Shown piece by piece: positions 51,143 to 59,672 of a stretch of DNA of 64,000 nucleotides. The notes beneath the pieces were generated by a model, which was not told where the DNA came from, searched no databases, and worked only from the letters and a program-made list of their open reading frames with translations. The translations under genes were made by a program, and so were the position numbers. Position 1 is the stretch's first letter, and each line of letters begins with the position of its first letter. Source of the stretch: Streptosporangium sp040640155. Lineage in GTDB: Bacteria; Actinomycetota; Actinomycetes; Streptosporangiales; Streptosporangiaceae. The stretch spans positions 16,677 through 80,676 of the forward strand of contig NZ_JBFABE010000034.1 in assembly GCF_040640155.1 (NCBI RefSeq), written 5' to 3'.

Positions 51143-53644
51143 TCAGCCCCCGGCGGCCTCCTCCACCACCCGCGCCCAGCGTTCGATCATGGCCTGCGCG
51201 GAGTCGACGTCGAAGCCCTCGGCCCACAGGTGGGTGACCGCCTCGGTCGGGTCGGGCAGCACCAGGGCCCAGCCGCCGTCCTCGGCGACCACCCGCACCC
51301 CGTCGGTGGTGTCGATCAGGTGGTGCTCGGCGGCCTCGATGACCGATCGCATCACCGCCCCCTTGGCCGCCCACGGGGTCGGCACGGTACGGCGCAGCAA
51401 CCTGGCCTGGGGGATCCTGGCGTCGATCTGGCTGAGCGACAGGCGGGTCCTGGCCACCAGGCCCAGCAGGCGCAGGAACACCGCCAGGCCGTCCACGGTG
51501 GGGCCGAACTCCGGGACGATGAAGCCGCCGCGCCCGTCCGCGGCGAAGATCATCTCAGGCCCCCTGGCGGCGGCGGTGAGCGCGTCGATGGCGGTGGCGG
51601 TCCACTCGGCCTGGACCCCGTGGAACCTGCAGACCTGTTCGGCCACCCGGGTGGTGGTGACCGGCAGCGCCACCCGGCCGCCGCGCCGCTCGGCCGCGAC
51701 CAGGTCGAGCACCACCAGCAGGGCGCGCTCCTCGCTGATGAGCTGGCCCATCTCGTCCACCAGCGCCACCCGCTCCCCCACCGGGTCGAAGCGCACCCCG
51801 AAGGCCGCCCGGGAGGAGCTGACCAGCTCCGACAGGCGCTGCAGGTCGCGGCGGCGCTCGGCGAGGGTCTCGGTGGGCGAGGCGTCGTCCAGGCGGTTGT
51901 TGACGGTCAGCACGTCCACCCCGACCCGGCCCAGAAGGCTGGGCAGCACCAGCGAGGAGGTTCCTCCGGCGCAGTCGACCACGACCTTCATGTCGGCGTC
52001 GCGGACCCCGCTGATGTCCACCAGGCGCAGCAGCTCGTGCGTGTAGTCCTCCACCGACCTGGCCGGGAAGCTCAGCTCGGCGATCTCGCCGGGGAAGGCG
52101 CGGCGGAACTCCTGGCGGGAGAAGACCCGGTCCAGCTTGCGCTGGGCCGGCGGGGACAGGTCCGCGCCGTTCTCGTCCATGAACACGATGTCGACGCTCT
52201 GCGGGTCCCCCGGGGTGGTGCGCAGCGCGATGCCGCCGACCGCCTTCTCCCTGGCGGTGTGGAAGCGGGCCACCGGCAGCGGGGACGCCTCCAGGTCGAG
52301 CACGTTGATCGCGCTGGCGTTCAGGGCGCTGATCACCGCCCGCTTCAGCGCCCGCGCGGCGCGGGAGGAGTCGCGGGAGGTGATGACCGAGGCGCCCTTC
52401 TTGAGCGTGGTGGCGTAGGCGCTGGCCAGCCGTACGCACAGCTCGGGGGTGATCTCCACGTTGACCAGCCCGGAGACCCCGCGCGGGCCGAACAGGTTGC
52501 GCTGGGCGCGCGGCTCCCAGATGACGCTGTTGTTGATCACCGCCCCGGCCTCGATCGTCTTGAACGGGTAGATCTTGACGCCGGAGGAGATGTACGCCTC
52601 GGCCTCGATGATGCACTCGTCGCCGACGACGGCGCCCTCCTCGACCCGGGCCGCGGTCATCAGGTCGGTGTTCTTGCCGATCACGCAGCCGCGCAGGTGG
52701 GCGCTGGGCCCGACGTAGACGTTGTCGTGGACGACCGCGCGGTGCAGGAAGGCCCCCTCCCGCACCACCGCGTTGCTGCCCAGCACGGTGTACTCGCGCA
52801 GCTCGGCCCCGGCCTCGACCTTGGCGTAGTCGCCGACGTAGAGCGGGCCCTTCAGGACGGCGTCGGCGTCCACCGAGGCGCCCTCGGCGACCCAGACGCC
52901 CGGCGAGACCTCGAAGGCGTCGATGTCGACCTTGACCCGCCCCGACAGGACGTCCGCCTGGGCCTTGAGGTAGCTCTCGTGGGTGCCGACGTCCTCCCAG
53001 TAGCCCTCGGCCACGTAGCCGTAGAGCGGGGCCCCGCGCTCCAGCAGCCGGGGGAAGACGTCGCCCGACCAGTCCACCGGCTCCCCGGCCGCGATCTCGT
53101 CCAGGACCTCGGGCTCCATCACGTAGATGCCGGTGTTGGCGGTGTCGGAGAAGACCTGGCCCCAGGTGGGCTTCTCCAGGAAGCGCTCGACCCGGCCCTG
53201 GTCGTCGACGATGACGATGCCGAACTCCAGCGGGTTGGGGACGCGCTTGAGCCCGATCGTGACCATCGCGCCGTTCTCGCGGTGGAAGCGGATCATGTCG
53301 GTCAGGTCGATGTCGGTGAGCGCGTCGCCGGAGATGACCAGGAAACGGTCGTCGCGGAGCCGGTCGGCGGCGTTCTTGACGCTGCCGGCGGTGCCCAGCG
53401 GTATGTCCTCGGTGGCGTAGTACAGGCTCATGCCGAGCTCGTCGCCGTCACCGAAGTAGTTGCGGACCAGGGCGGCCAGGAACTGCACGGTGACCACGGT
53501 CTCGGTGAAGCCGTGCCGCTTCAGCAGGCGCAGCACGTGCTCCATGATCGGCCGGTTGATCACGGGCAATAGGGGCTTCGGCTGGTTGGCGGTCATCGGC
53601 CGGAGCCGTGTCCCCTCCCCGCCCGCCATGACGACGGCCTTCAC
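51143..53644 (-). CDS. mannose-1-phosphate guanylyltransferase-like protein fused to a degenerate phosphomannomutase domain
   Basis: 833 residues from a GTG at 53644 behind AAGAGGTGA. Residues 1-240 are a nucleotidyltransferase (MKAVVMAGGEGTRLRPMTAN, NQPKPLLPVINRPI, FLVISGDALTDIDL). Residues 245-370 are a left-handed beta-helix of hexapeptide repeats (VYVGPSAHLRGCVIGKNTDL). Residues 375-833 have a phosphohexomutase-like fold. The catalytic serine loop (usually TASHNP) reads TSRDSSR (422-428) and the metal loop DGDGDR reads FDPVGER (619-625), so the mutase half is probably inactive or regulatory. It likely makes GDP-mannose or a related NDP-sugar for glycolipids or glycans. It starts 3 nt after the upstream CDP-alcohol phosphatidyltransferase gene. 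Confidence 0.9.
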   Translation of the reverse strand: MKAVVMAGGEGTRLRPMTANQPKPLLPVINRPIMEHVLRLLKRHGFTETVVTVQFLAALVRNYFGDGDELGMSLYYATEDIPLGTAGSVKNAADRLRDDRFLVISGDALTDIDLTDMIRFHRENGAMVTIGLKRVPNPLEFGIVIVDDQGRVERFLEKPTWGQVFSDTANTGIYVMEPEVLDEIAAGEPVDWSGDVFPRLLERGAPLYGYVAEGYWEDVGTHESYLKAQADVLSGRVKVDIDAFEVSPGVWVAEGASVDADAVLKGPLYVGDYAKVEAGAELREYTVLGSNAVVREGAFLHRAVVHDNVYVGPSAHLRGCVIGKNTDLMTAARVEEGAVVGDECIIEAEAYISSGVKIYPFKTIEAGAVINNSVIWEPRAQRNLFGPRGVSGLVNVEITPELCVRLASAYATTLKKGASVITSRDSSRAARALKRAVISALNASAINVLDLEASPLPVARFHTAREKAVGGIALRTTPGDPQSVDIVFMDENGADLSPPAQRKLDRVFSRQEFRRAFPGEIAELSFPARSVEDYTHELLRLVDISGVRDADMKVVVDCAGGTSSLVLPSLLGRVGVDVLTVNNRLDDASPTETLAERRRDLQRLSELVSSSRAAFGVRFDPVGERVALVDEMGQLISEERALLVVLDLVAAERRGGRVALPVTTTRVAEQVCRFHGVQAEWTATAIDALTAAARGPEMIFAADGRGGFIVPEFGPTVDGLAVFLRLLGLVARTRLSLSQIDARIPQARLLRRTVPTPWAAKGAVMRSVIEAAEHHLIDTTDGVRVVAEDGGWALVLPDPTEAVTHLWAEGFDVDSAQAMIERWARVVEEAAGG

Positions 53645-53647
53645 AGA

Positions 53648-54250
53648 TCACCTCTTAAGGCGTTTGGCCTCGCGTGCCAGCTGACGCACCTGTACCCAAT
53701 ACAGCACGCCCGACCACCAGTACAGGCCGGTGCCCCAGATCGCCAGCGACCAGCCGACGATCCCGGCGAACGTGGCGTACCAGAGGTCGTGGTAGGCGAG
53801 GAACAACAGGGGAAAGGCATAGAGAAGGTTGGCGGTCGCGGCCTTGCCGAGGAAGTGCACGGGCAACGCCGGGCCGTACCCGAGGCGGCGCAGGATGAGC
53901 GGGATGCCGAGCAGCATCACGTCACGCAGCGGGATGGCCAGGGCCAGCCACCAGGGAATGATCTCGCGCATGGCGAGGCCGAACAGGGTGGCCAGGATGT
54001 AGAGCCGGTCGGCCAGCGGGTCGAGCAACCGCCCGAGCCTGCTGGTCTGGTTCCAGGCGCGGGCGATCTTGCCGTCCAGCCAGTCGGAGAAGCCCGCGAG
54101 CATCAGCAGCGCGACGGCCCAGCCGTCGGCCTTCGGGCCGAGCACCAGCCAGAGGAAAACGGGCACGCCCAGGAGCCTGGCCAGGCTCAACGCGTTGGGA
54201 ACCGTCCAGATACGATCTTCGGCTCCCGATGCCTCCGGATTCACCGGCAC
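53648..54250 (-). CDS. CDP-alcohol phosphatidyltransferase
   Basis: 200 residues from a GTG at 54250 behind GGAGGGAGA (GTG 54244 is an alternative). The family signature D-G-x2-A-R-x8-G-x3-D-x3-D is complete in DWLDGKIARAWNQTSRLG followed by RLLDPLADR. Several membrane helices follow (IIPWWLALAIPLRDVMLLGI, LLYAFPLLFLAYHDLWYATF). Relatives are PgsA-like phosphatidylglycerophosphate, cardiolipin or inositol-phosphate synthases. Close linkage to the guanylyltransferase suggests joint glycolipid biosynthesis (inference). Confidence 0.92.
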   Translation of the reverse strand: MPVNPEASGAEDRIWTVPNALSLARLLGVPVFLWLVLGPKADGWAVALLMLAGFSDWLDGKIARAWNQTSRLGRLLDPLADRLYILATLFGLAMREIIPWWLALAIPLRDVMLLGIPLILRRLGYGPALPVHFLGKAATANLLYAFPLLFLAYHDLWYATFAGIVGWSLAIWGTGLYWWSGVLYWVQVRQLAREAKRLKR

Positions 54251-54407
54251 TCTCCCTCCCCCGCACCTGATGCCGACCCTACCCGTGCCGGGCCCGCGCG
54301 GCCGTACGGCCCACCCCCGGGGAGGACCGGGCCGACGGGGGCGACATGACCGAAATAACCACTAGTGACGCGCCGCGTGTCCCGTCACACCCCTTAGCCT
54401 TCACACC

Positions 54408-55016
54408 ATGACCAATGACACCGCGCTCTTCCTGAGGCAGTGGATCCGCTCGCCGGGAACCGTCGGAGCGGTGGCACCGAGTTCGCGGCGGCTCGCCGAG
54501 ACGGTGACCTCGTCCGTCCCGCACCGGGGTGACCCCGTGATCGTCGAGCTCGGTCCCGGGACGGGGGCGTTCACCGCGGAGATCCAGCGCCGCCTGGGAG
54601 GGCGCGGCCATCATCTGGCCGTCGAGATCAATCCCAGCCTGGCCGACTTCCTCGCCTCCAGGAACCCGGGGGTGGACGTCGTGGTCGACGACGCGGCGCG
54701 GCTGCCGCAGCTGCTGCGGGAGCGCGGCCTGCCCGAGGCCGACGTGATCGTGAGCGGGCTCCCCTGGGCGGCGTTCTCCGAGGAGACGCAGGCCCGGCTG
54801 CTGGACGCGGTCACCGCGGCCATGGGGCCGAACACGGCCTTCACCACCTTCGCCTACAGCTTCGCCAAGCGGCTCCCCCCGGCGCGGCGCTTCCGCAGGC
54901 GGCTGACGGACACGTTCGAGGAGGTCGTCCTGGGCCGTACGGTGTGGCGGAACGTGCCCCCCGCCTTCGTCTACCACGCGCGCAGGCCCCGCCAGGCGTC
55001 CGGCTCCCCGGCCTGA
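54408..55016 (+). CDS. PmtA-like SAM-dependent methyltransferase
   Basis: 202 residues. TAGCCT (54395-54400) ends 7 nt before the ATG at 54408, with no Shine-Dalgarno, so probably leaderless. The SAM motif is VIVELGPGTGAFTAEIQRRL. The rRNA-dimethylase-like ADVIVSGLPWAAFSEETQAR holds the catalytic SGLPW of phospholipid N-methyltransferases. The N-terminus LFLRQWIRSPGTVGAVAPSS also matches that group. Likely methylates phosphatidylethanolamine or a related lipid headgroup. Confidence 0.82.
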   Translation: MTNDTALFLRQWIRSPGTVGAVAPSSRRLAETVTSSVPHRGDPVIVELGPGTGAFTAEIQRRLGGRGHHLAVEINPSLADFLASRNPGVDVVVDDAARLPQLLRERGLPEADVIVSGLPWAAFSEETQARLLDAVTAAMGPNTAFTTFAYSFAKRLPPARRFRRRLTDTFEEVVLGRTVWRNVPPAFVYHARRPRQASGSPA

Positions 55017-55036
55017 CGTCACGCTGGAGACCGACC

Positions 55037-55053
55037 GAACTTCGTTCTATCAT
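55037..55053 (+). promoter_or_regulatory. TetR-type palindrome abutting the acyl-CoA dehydrogenase -10
   Basis: GAAC-TTC-GTTC (55037-55047) lies directly against a TATCAT -10 candidate (55048-55053), 30 nt before the start codon. Such short palindromes often serve TetR-family repressors of fatty-acid or acyl-CoA catabolism; the regulator is not identified. Confidence 0.4.
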
Positions 55054-55083
55054 TGCGCCCGCAACGAGAACGGAGCTGATCAC

Positions 55084-56265
55084 GTGGACTTCACCCTTCC
55101 GGAGAGCGCCCTGGCCGTCCAGCGCGGCGTGGGCGACATCTGCGCCCGCTACGACCTGGACTACTGGCAGCGCTGCGAGAGCGAGAAGCGCTGGCCGGAG
55201 GAGGTCTGGCGGGACCTGGCGAAGGGCGGCTGGCTCGGCCTGGCCGTCCCCGAGGAGTACGGGGGCGGCGGCCAAGGCCTGCTGGAGCTGGCCGTGGCCA
55301 CCGAGACCCTCTCGGCCTCCGGCTCGGCCGGGGGCTCGGCCTTCACCTACGTGCTCACCCCCGGGTTCGGCGCGCTGACCCTGGCCAGGCACGGCAGCGC
55401 GTGGCAGCGCGACGAGCTGCTGCCCCCCATGGCCGTCGGCGAGCTGGAGACCTGCTTCGCGCTGACCGAGCCGGACGCCGGGTCCAACGCCCTGGGCATC
55501 TCCACCTTCGCCCGCCGCGACGGCGCCGAGTTCGTCGTCTCGGGCCAGAAGATCTGGATCACCGGCGTGCAGCGCGCCACCTGGATGCTCCTGGTCACCC
55601 GGACCGTCCCGGCCGCCGAGGCCAGGCCCCGCAGCAACGGCCTGACCGTCCTGCTGGTGAACGTCCCCGAGGCGGTCACCGCCGGGCGGCTGTCCTTCCG
55701 GCCGATCCCGAAGATGGGGGCGAACACCACCCCGTCCAACATGGTCTTCATCGACGAGCTGCGGGTGCCGGAGCGGAACGTGGTGGGCGAGGTCGACCAG
55801 GGCGCCCGGGTGCTGTGGGACATCCTCAACCCCGAGCGCGTCCTGCTCGCCGCCTCCGGGCTCGGCGGCGCCGAGGTGGCGTTGCGGGTGGCCGTGAAGT
55901 ACGCCAAGGAGCGCGAGGTCTTCGGCCGCCCGATCGGCGCCAACCAGGCCATCGCCTTCCCGCTCGCCCAGGTCAAGGCGAAGATCGAGCTGGCCAGGCT
56001 GATGCTCTACAAGGCCGCCTGGCTGTTCGACCGCGGGCTGCCCTGCGGCACCGAGGCCAACATCGCCAAGCTGACCGCCTCCCAGGCGGCCTGGGAGGCG
56101 GCCGACCACGCCTTCCAGACGCACGGCGGGATGGCCTACTCGCTGGAGTACCCGGTGGCCCGGCTGCTGGCCGACGCCCGCATCGGCAGGGTCGCCCCGG
56201 TCACCGAGGAACTGCTGCTCAACCACCTGGCCACCCAGGTGCTCGGGCTCCCCCGCAGTTTCTGA
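55084..56265 (+). CDS. acyl-CoA dehydrogenase
   Basis: 393 residues from a GTG at 55084 behind ACGGAGCTG. It has the three-domain ACAD layout: N-terminal helices (WLGLAVPEEYGGGGQGLLEL), FAD/acyl-CoA beta domain (CFALTEPDAGSNALGI, GQKIWITGVQRATWMLLVTR), and C-terminal helices (RVLLAASGLGGAEVALRVAV, FGRPIGANQAIAFPLA, HGGMAYSLEYPVARLLADAR, VTEELLLNHLATQVLG). It oxidises an acyl-CoA with ETF as acceptor. It is followed by an SRPBCC gene, with enoyl-CoA hydratase and esterase genes opposite. Confidence 0.92.
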   Translation: MDFTLPESALAVQRGVGDICARYDLDYWQRCESEKRWPEEVWRDLAKGGWLGLAVPEEYGGGGQGLLELAVATETLSASGSAGGSAFTYVLTPGFGALTLARHGSAWQRDELLPPMAVGELETCFALTEPDAGSNALGISTFARRDGAEFVVSGQKIWITGVQRATWMLLVTRTVPAAEARPRSNGLTVLLVNVPEAVTAGRLSFRPIPKMGANTTPSNMVFIDELRVPERNVVGEVDQGARVLWDILNPERVLLAASGLGGAEVALRVAVKYAKEREVFGRPIGANQAIAFPLAQVKAKIELARLMLYKAAWLFDRGLPCGTEANIAKLTASQAAWEAADHAFQTHGGMAYSLEYPVARLLADARIGRVAPVTEELLLNHLATQVLGLPRSF

Positions 56266-56335
56266 CCGGTTGCCCGGCGCGGCGGATGGGAATGACCACG
56301 GTCGCCATGACCGGGCGAGCACGAAGGAGTGGCCG

Positions 56336-56764
56336 ATGTCGGCGTACGCGAGCACGGTGGTCGACGCCCCCGCCGACGAGGTGTGGGGTTATCTGAGGGA
56401 CTTCGGCAACCTGGCCGAGTGGCTGCCGGGGATCGACCTCTGCGTGATCGAGGAGGGCGGCGACTCGCGGCCGGGCACGGTACGCCGGCTGGAGGGGCTC
56501 GGCGGCGTCTACAGGGAACGCCTGCTCACCCTCGACGACGACTCGCGCTCGGCGACGTACGAGATCCTGGAGTGCCCGCTGCCGGTCCGCGACTACCGCG
56601 CGGTCTACCGGGTGTCACCGGTCACCGACAGCGGCCGGGCGTTCGTGGAGTGGTCGGCCACCTTCGCCGCCGACGACGTGGCGAAGCTGGACAAGGTCTT
56701 CGTCAGGGGCGTCTTCGAGCCCGGGCTGGCCGCCCTGCACGGGAGGTTCCGGCCCGGCGCGTGA
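56336..56764 (+). CDS. SRPBCC family protein (polyketide cyclase/dehydrase-like)
   Basis: 142 residues. The ATG at 56336 follows GAAGGAG. The START/Bet v1-like fold is indicated by STVVDAPADEVWGYLRDFGN, LAEWLPGIDLC, VYRERLLTLDDDSRSATYEI, and a long C-terminal helix (LDKVFVRGVFEPGLAALHGR). It probably binds a hydrophobic ligand; no specific activity is readable. The stop lies 6 bp from the end of the convergent enoyl-CoA hydratase gene. Confidence 0.85.
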   Translation: MSAYASTVVDAPADEVWGYLRDFGNLAEWLPGIDLCVIEEGGDSRPGTVRRLEGLGGVYRERLLTLDDDSRSATYEILECPLPVRDYRAVYRVSPVTDSGRAFVEWSATFAADDVAKLDKVFVRGVFEPGLAALHGRFRPGA

Positions 56765-56770
56765 ACCCGT

Positions 56771-57553
56771 TCAGCCGAAGGACGGCGGGCGCTTCTCGCG
56801 CAGGGCGCGCACCCCCTCGGCGACGTCCGGGCCGGTGAAGCCGAGGAACTCCATCGCCAGCGAGGCGTCGAAGGAGGGACCGGCCATGCGGAGCCAGTTG
56901 TTGAGGGAGTACTTGGTCAGCCGGATCGCCTCGGCGGAGCCCTCGGCCAGGCGGACCGCGATCTCCAGGGCCCGCTCGTGCACCAGGTCGTCGTCGACGC
57001 AGAGGCTGACCAGTCCCATCGCCTCGGCCTGCTCGCCGGTCACCGGCTCGCAGAGCAGCAGGTGGTACTTGGCCTTGGCCATGCCGCACAGCAGCGGCCA
57101 GACGATGGCGGCGTGGTCACCGGCCGCGACCCCCAGCCGGGTGTGGCCGTCGATGACGCGCGCGCCGCGGCCCGCGACGGAGATGTCGGCCAGCAGCGCG
57201 ACGGCGAGCCCGGCGCCCACCGCCGGGCCCTGGATGGCCGACACGACGGGCTTGGAGCAGTTGATCACGTTGTAGACGATGTCGCGGGCCTCGGTGAAGA
57301 CGCGCATGCGCACGGCGTGGTCGCGCGTCATCTCCTCGATCATCGACAGGTCGCCGCCCGCGGAGAACGCCTCGCCCTCGCCGCGGACGAGCACCGCGCG
57401 CACCTCGTCGTCACGGTCGGCCTCGCGCCAGATCTCGGCCAGCTCGCGGTGGCCGGTCATGTCCACCGCGTTCAGGCGGCGCGGCTCGCTGATCACGATC
57501 CTGAGCACGCCGGGGGCGGCCCAGTCACACCTGAGCTTCTCGTACTCCCTCAC
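56771..57553 (-). CDS. enoyl-CoA hydratase/isomerase family protein
   Basis: 260 residues from a GTG at 57553 behind GGAGGCG, overlapping the stop of the esterase gene (GTGA). Crotonase features: SEPRRLNAVDMTGHRELA, oxyanion-hole residues in GEGEAFSAGGDLSMIEEM and IQGPAVGAGLAVALLADISV. At the second catalytic position TRLGVAAGDHAAIVWPLL has no glutamate like that of classical hydratase (an aspartate is present), so an isomerase or other activity is possible. Confidence 0.88.
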   Translation of the reverse strand: MREYEKLRCDWAAPGVLRIVISEPRRLNAVDMTGHRELAEIWREADRDDEVRAVLVRGEGEAFSAGGDLSMIEEMTRDHAVRMRVFTEARDIVYNVINCSKPVVSAIQGPAVGAGLAVALLADISVAGRGARVIDGHTRLGVAAGDHAAIVWPLLCGMAKAKYHLLLCEPVTGEQAEAMGLVSLCVDDDLVHERALEIAVRLAEGSAEAIRLTKYSLNNWLRMAGPSFDASLAMEFLGFTGPDVAEGVRALREKRPPSFG

Positions 57554-58464
57554 CGGAACGCCTCCGTCAATCGGGCGGCGGCGTACTCGCGCGCCTCGGC
57601 GGCCTGGTCGAAGAAGCCCGGCAGGCCGAAGAAGCCGTGGATGGCCCCCTCGTACCTGCGGGCCTCGACCGGCACCCCGGCCTCGGCGAGCCGGGCGGCG
57701 TAGGCCTCGCCCTCGTCGCGGAGCGGGTCGCACTCGGCCGTGATCACCGTCGCCGGGGCCAGCCCGGCCCTGTCGGCCAGGCGGGCCGGGGCGAGCCGGG
57801 GATCGTCCGGGTCCCCGCCGTAGCAGGAGACGAACCAGGCCATCTCGTCGGCGCCGAGCCCGAAGCCGGTGGCGTAGGTCGTGTAGCTCGGGGTGTCCAT
57901 CGCCACGTCGGCGATCGGGTAGACGAGCACCTGGTGGACCAGCCGGAGCCCGGCGTCCCTGGCCCGCCAGGCGGCCACGGCCGCGAGGTTGCCGCCGGCG
58001 CTGTCGCCGCAGACCGCGACGCGCCCGGGATCGGCCCCGTAGGCGTCCGGGCGGGCGAAGACGTCCTGGACGGCGCTCCAGGCGTCGTCGGCCGCCGCCG
58101 GGAAGGGGTGGTGGGGGGCGAGGCGGTAGTCGACCGAGATCACGACCGCGCCGGTGCGCACCGCGAGGTCGCGGCCCAGCGCGTCGTTGCGGTCGACGCT
58201 CCCGAAGACCCAGCCCCCGCCGTGCAGGTAGACGAGCGCGGGCAGGGGGCGGTCGCCCTCCTCGGGCCGGTAGACCCGCACCGGGACGCCGCCGGCCAGG
58301 TCGTCCCTGACCACGGGGAGGGGGATGATCGGGCCGCGCTGCTCGGCGAAGGCGTCCAGCGTCCGGAGTCGCGCGATCGCCTCCGGGGTGAGCGTCGAGA
58401 GCGGGACCCCGAGGTCGGTCCGGAAGAGTTTCAGGTAGGCCTCGGCCTGCGGGTGCAAGGGCAT
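57550..58464 (-). CDS. HSL-type alpha/beta hydrolase (esterase/lipase)
   Basis: 304 residues. TATGGT (58476-58471) ends 6 nt before the ATG at 58464, without a Shine-Dalgarno. Hormone-sensitive-lipase family motifs are complete: YLHGGGWVFGSVD (oxyanion hole), CGDSAGGNLAAVAA (nucleophile serine), TAECDPLRDEGEAY (acid), and GAIHGFFGLPGFF (histidine). Cytoplasmic. It is translationally coupled to the enoyl-CoA hydratase that follows. Confidence 0.92.
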   Translation of the reverse strand: MPLHPQAEAYLKLFRTDLGVPLSTLTPEAIARLRTLDAFAEQRGPIIPLPVVRDDLAGGVPVRVYRPEEGDRPLPALVYLHGGGWVFGSVDRNDALGRDLAVRTGAVVISVDYRLAPHHPFPAAADDAWSAVQDVFARPDAYGADPGRVAVCGDSAGGNLAAVAAWRARDAGLRLVHQVLVYPIADVAMDTPSYTTYATGFGLGADEMAWFVSCYGGDPDDPRLAPARLADRAGLAPATVITAECDPLRDEGEAYAARLAEAGVPVEARRYEGAIHGFFGLPGFFDQAAEAREYAAARLTEAFR

Positions 58465-58496
58465 GAACGCACCATACCCGCCGAGATCACGCGTGA

Positions 58497-59183
58497 TCAG
58501 GGGCGGGCGGCCTCCAGCAGCGCCTCGACGAGCCGGTTGTCGCCGGTGCGCTCGGGGTGCCACTGCACGCCCAGGCAGAAGCGGTGCCCCTGGAGCTCGA
58601 CACCCTCGACGATCTGGTCGTCGGCCCAGGCCACGGCGAGCAGCCCGGTGCCCAGCCGCCTGATCGCCTGGCGGTGCGGGGCGGTCACCTCGACCCGGTC
58701 GCCCAGCACCCGGCCGAGCCCGCTGGAGAGGCCGATCTGGACGAGGTGCGTCCCCGGGGTGGCGTGCCGGTCGTGGCCGACCACGTCGGGCAGCCACGGG
58801 ATCAGGTCCCCGCCCTGGGCGACGTTCAGCACGTGCATGCCCCGGCCCACCGCGAGCAGCGGCAGGCCGGAACGGACGGCGGCGCGGGCCAGCGCCAGCT
58901 CGAAGCGGTCGCGGTGCGGCTGGGGGGCGCCGGCCCGGTCCTCGCGGGCGGCCCCGTACAGGGTGGGGTCCAGCTCGCCGCCGTCTGCCAGGATCACCCC
59001 GGACAGGCCGCGGACGTAGGCGCCGGCGCCGCCGGGGCCGAGCGGGGGCAGCAGCACCGGCGCGCCGCCCGCCTTCTCCACGGCCCTCGCGTACGACGCG
59101 GGCGACAGGACCGCCTCCTTGACCCAGTCACCCCAGCGGGCGGCCTCGAGGTAGGCGGTGACACCGATCAGGGGTCGGGACAT
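58497..59183 (-). CDS. peptidase C26 / class I glutamine amidotransferase-like protein without the catalytic cysteine
   Basis: 228 residues. The ATG at 59183 follows GGGAGA. The fold is that of gamma-glutamyl-GABA hydrolases (PLIGVTAYLEAARWGDWVKE, GVILADGGELDPTLYG, GVQWHPERTGDNRL). At the nucleophile elbow, where relatives have CRGMQVLNVA, this protein reads AVGRGMHVLNVAQGG: Gly113 replaces the cysteine (codon GGC). His209 and Glu211 are retained. The frame is intact and well conserved, so it looks like a maintained non-hydrolytic protein or a recent loss, rather than a decayed gene. Confidence 0.85.
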   Translation of the reverse strand: MSRPLIGVTAYLEAARWGDWVKEAVLSPASYARAVEKAGGAPVLLPPLGPGGAGAYVRGLSGVILADGGELDPTLYGAAREDRAGAPQPHRDRFELALARAAVRSGLPLLAVGRGMHVLNVAQGGDLIPWLPDVVGHDRHATPGTHLVQIGLSSGLGRVLGDRVEVTAPHRQAIRRLGTGLLAVAWADDQIVEGVELQGHRFCLGVQWHPERTGDNRLVEALLEAARP

Positions 59184-59672
59184 GTGTTCTCCCAGGGCCG
59201 TACGCGAGGCGGCGCCCCCGGTTTCGGACAGCACCGATCCCATCTCCAGCGGATCCCCTATCATGACGCACCCGATTTCGGTCATGTCACACGTCCGAGG
59301 TATCAGTGTCGTCTCGCCGGCCCCCCTCAATCGTCACCCCGCGGCGAGTTCACCGGCCCGGCCACCGGGAACGCGGCGATGACCCATTCCCCCACGACCT
59401 GTAAAGACGTCAATAAAATTGAACGCGATTCTTTTTCGGCTTTATCGGCGAACCGGATTCGGTAATGACACAAAATAACCCCACCATTACCGACGGTTAG
59501 ATTTCCCACCATATTGCGGAGAAACGGTTGTGACGGCCTCATGGTGATGGAAGACTCAAATATCGAGTGACCGGATGTGCCGGGGCCGCCGATCACTCGT
59601 CACCCGGAACCGTCAGGGAGGTGGAATCACATGATCGGACGCTGATCCGATCAATTAGGGTGGGTTCGTTAA
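59184..59672. other. AT-rich intergenic region with two inverted repeats
   Basis: About 490 bp before the flavohemoprotein gene, AT-rich from 59395 to 59575. It holds CGGTAATG (59460-59467) paired with CATTACCG (59485-59492), and the repeat at 59632-59653. No gene is supported. Confidence 0.5.
59632..59653 (+). promoter_or_regulatory. inverted repeat just upstream of the flavohemoprotein gene
   Basis: Perfect 8-bp arms TGATCGGA and TCCGATCA separated by 6 bp, ending 19 bp before the ATG. It could be an operator for a nitric-oxide or redox-responsive regulator, or a hairpin in the leader. Confidence 0.45.

Noticed and set aside
50870..53572. Plus-strand 900-codon frame across the guanylyltransferase gene
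   Set aside because: Antisense shadow; the minus-strand frame carries all nucleotidyltransferase motifs.
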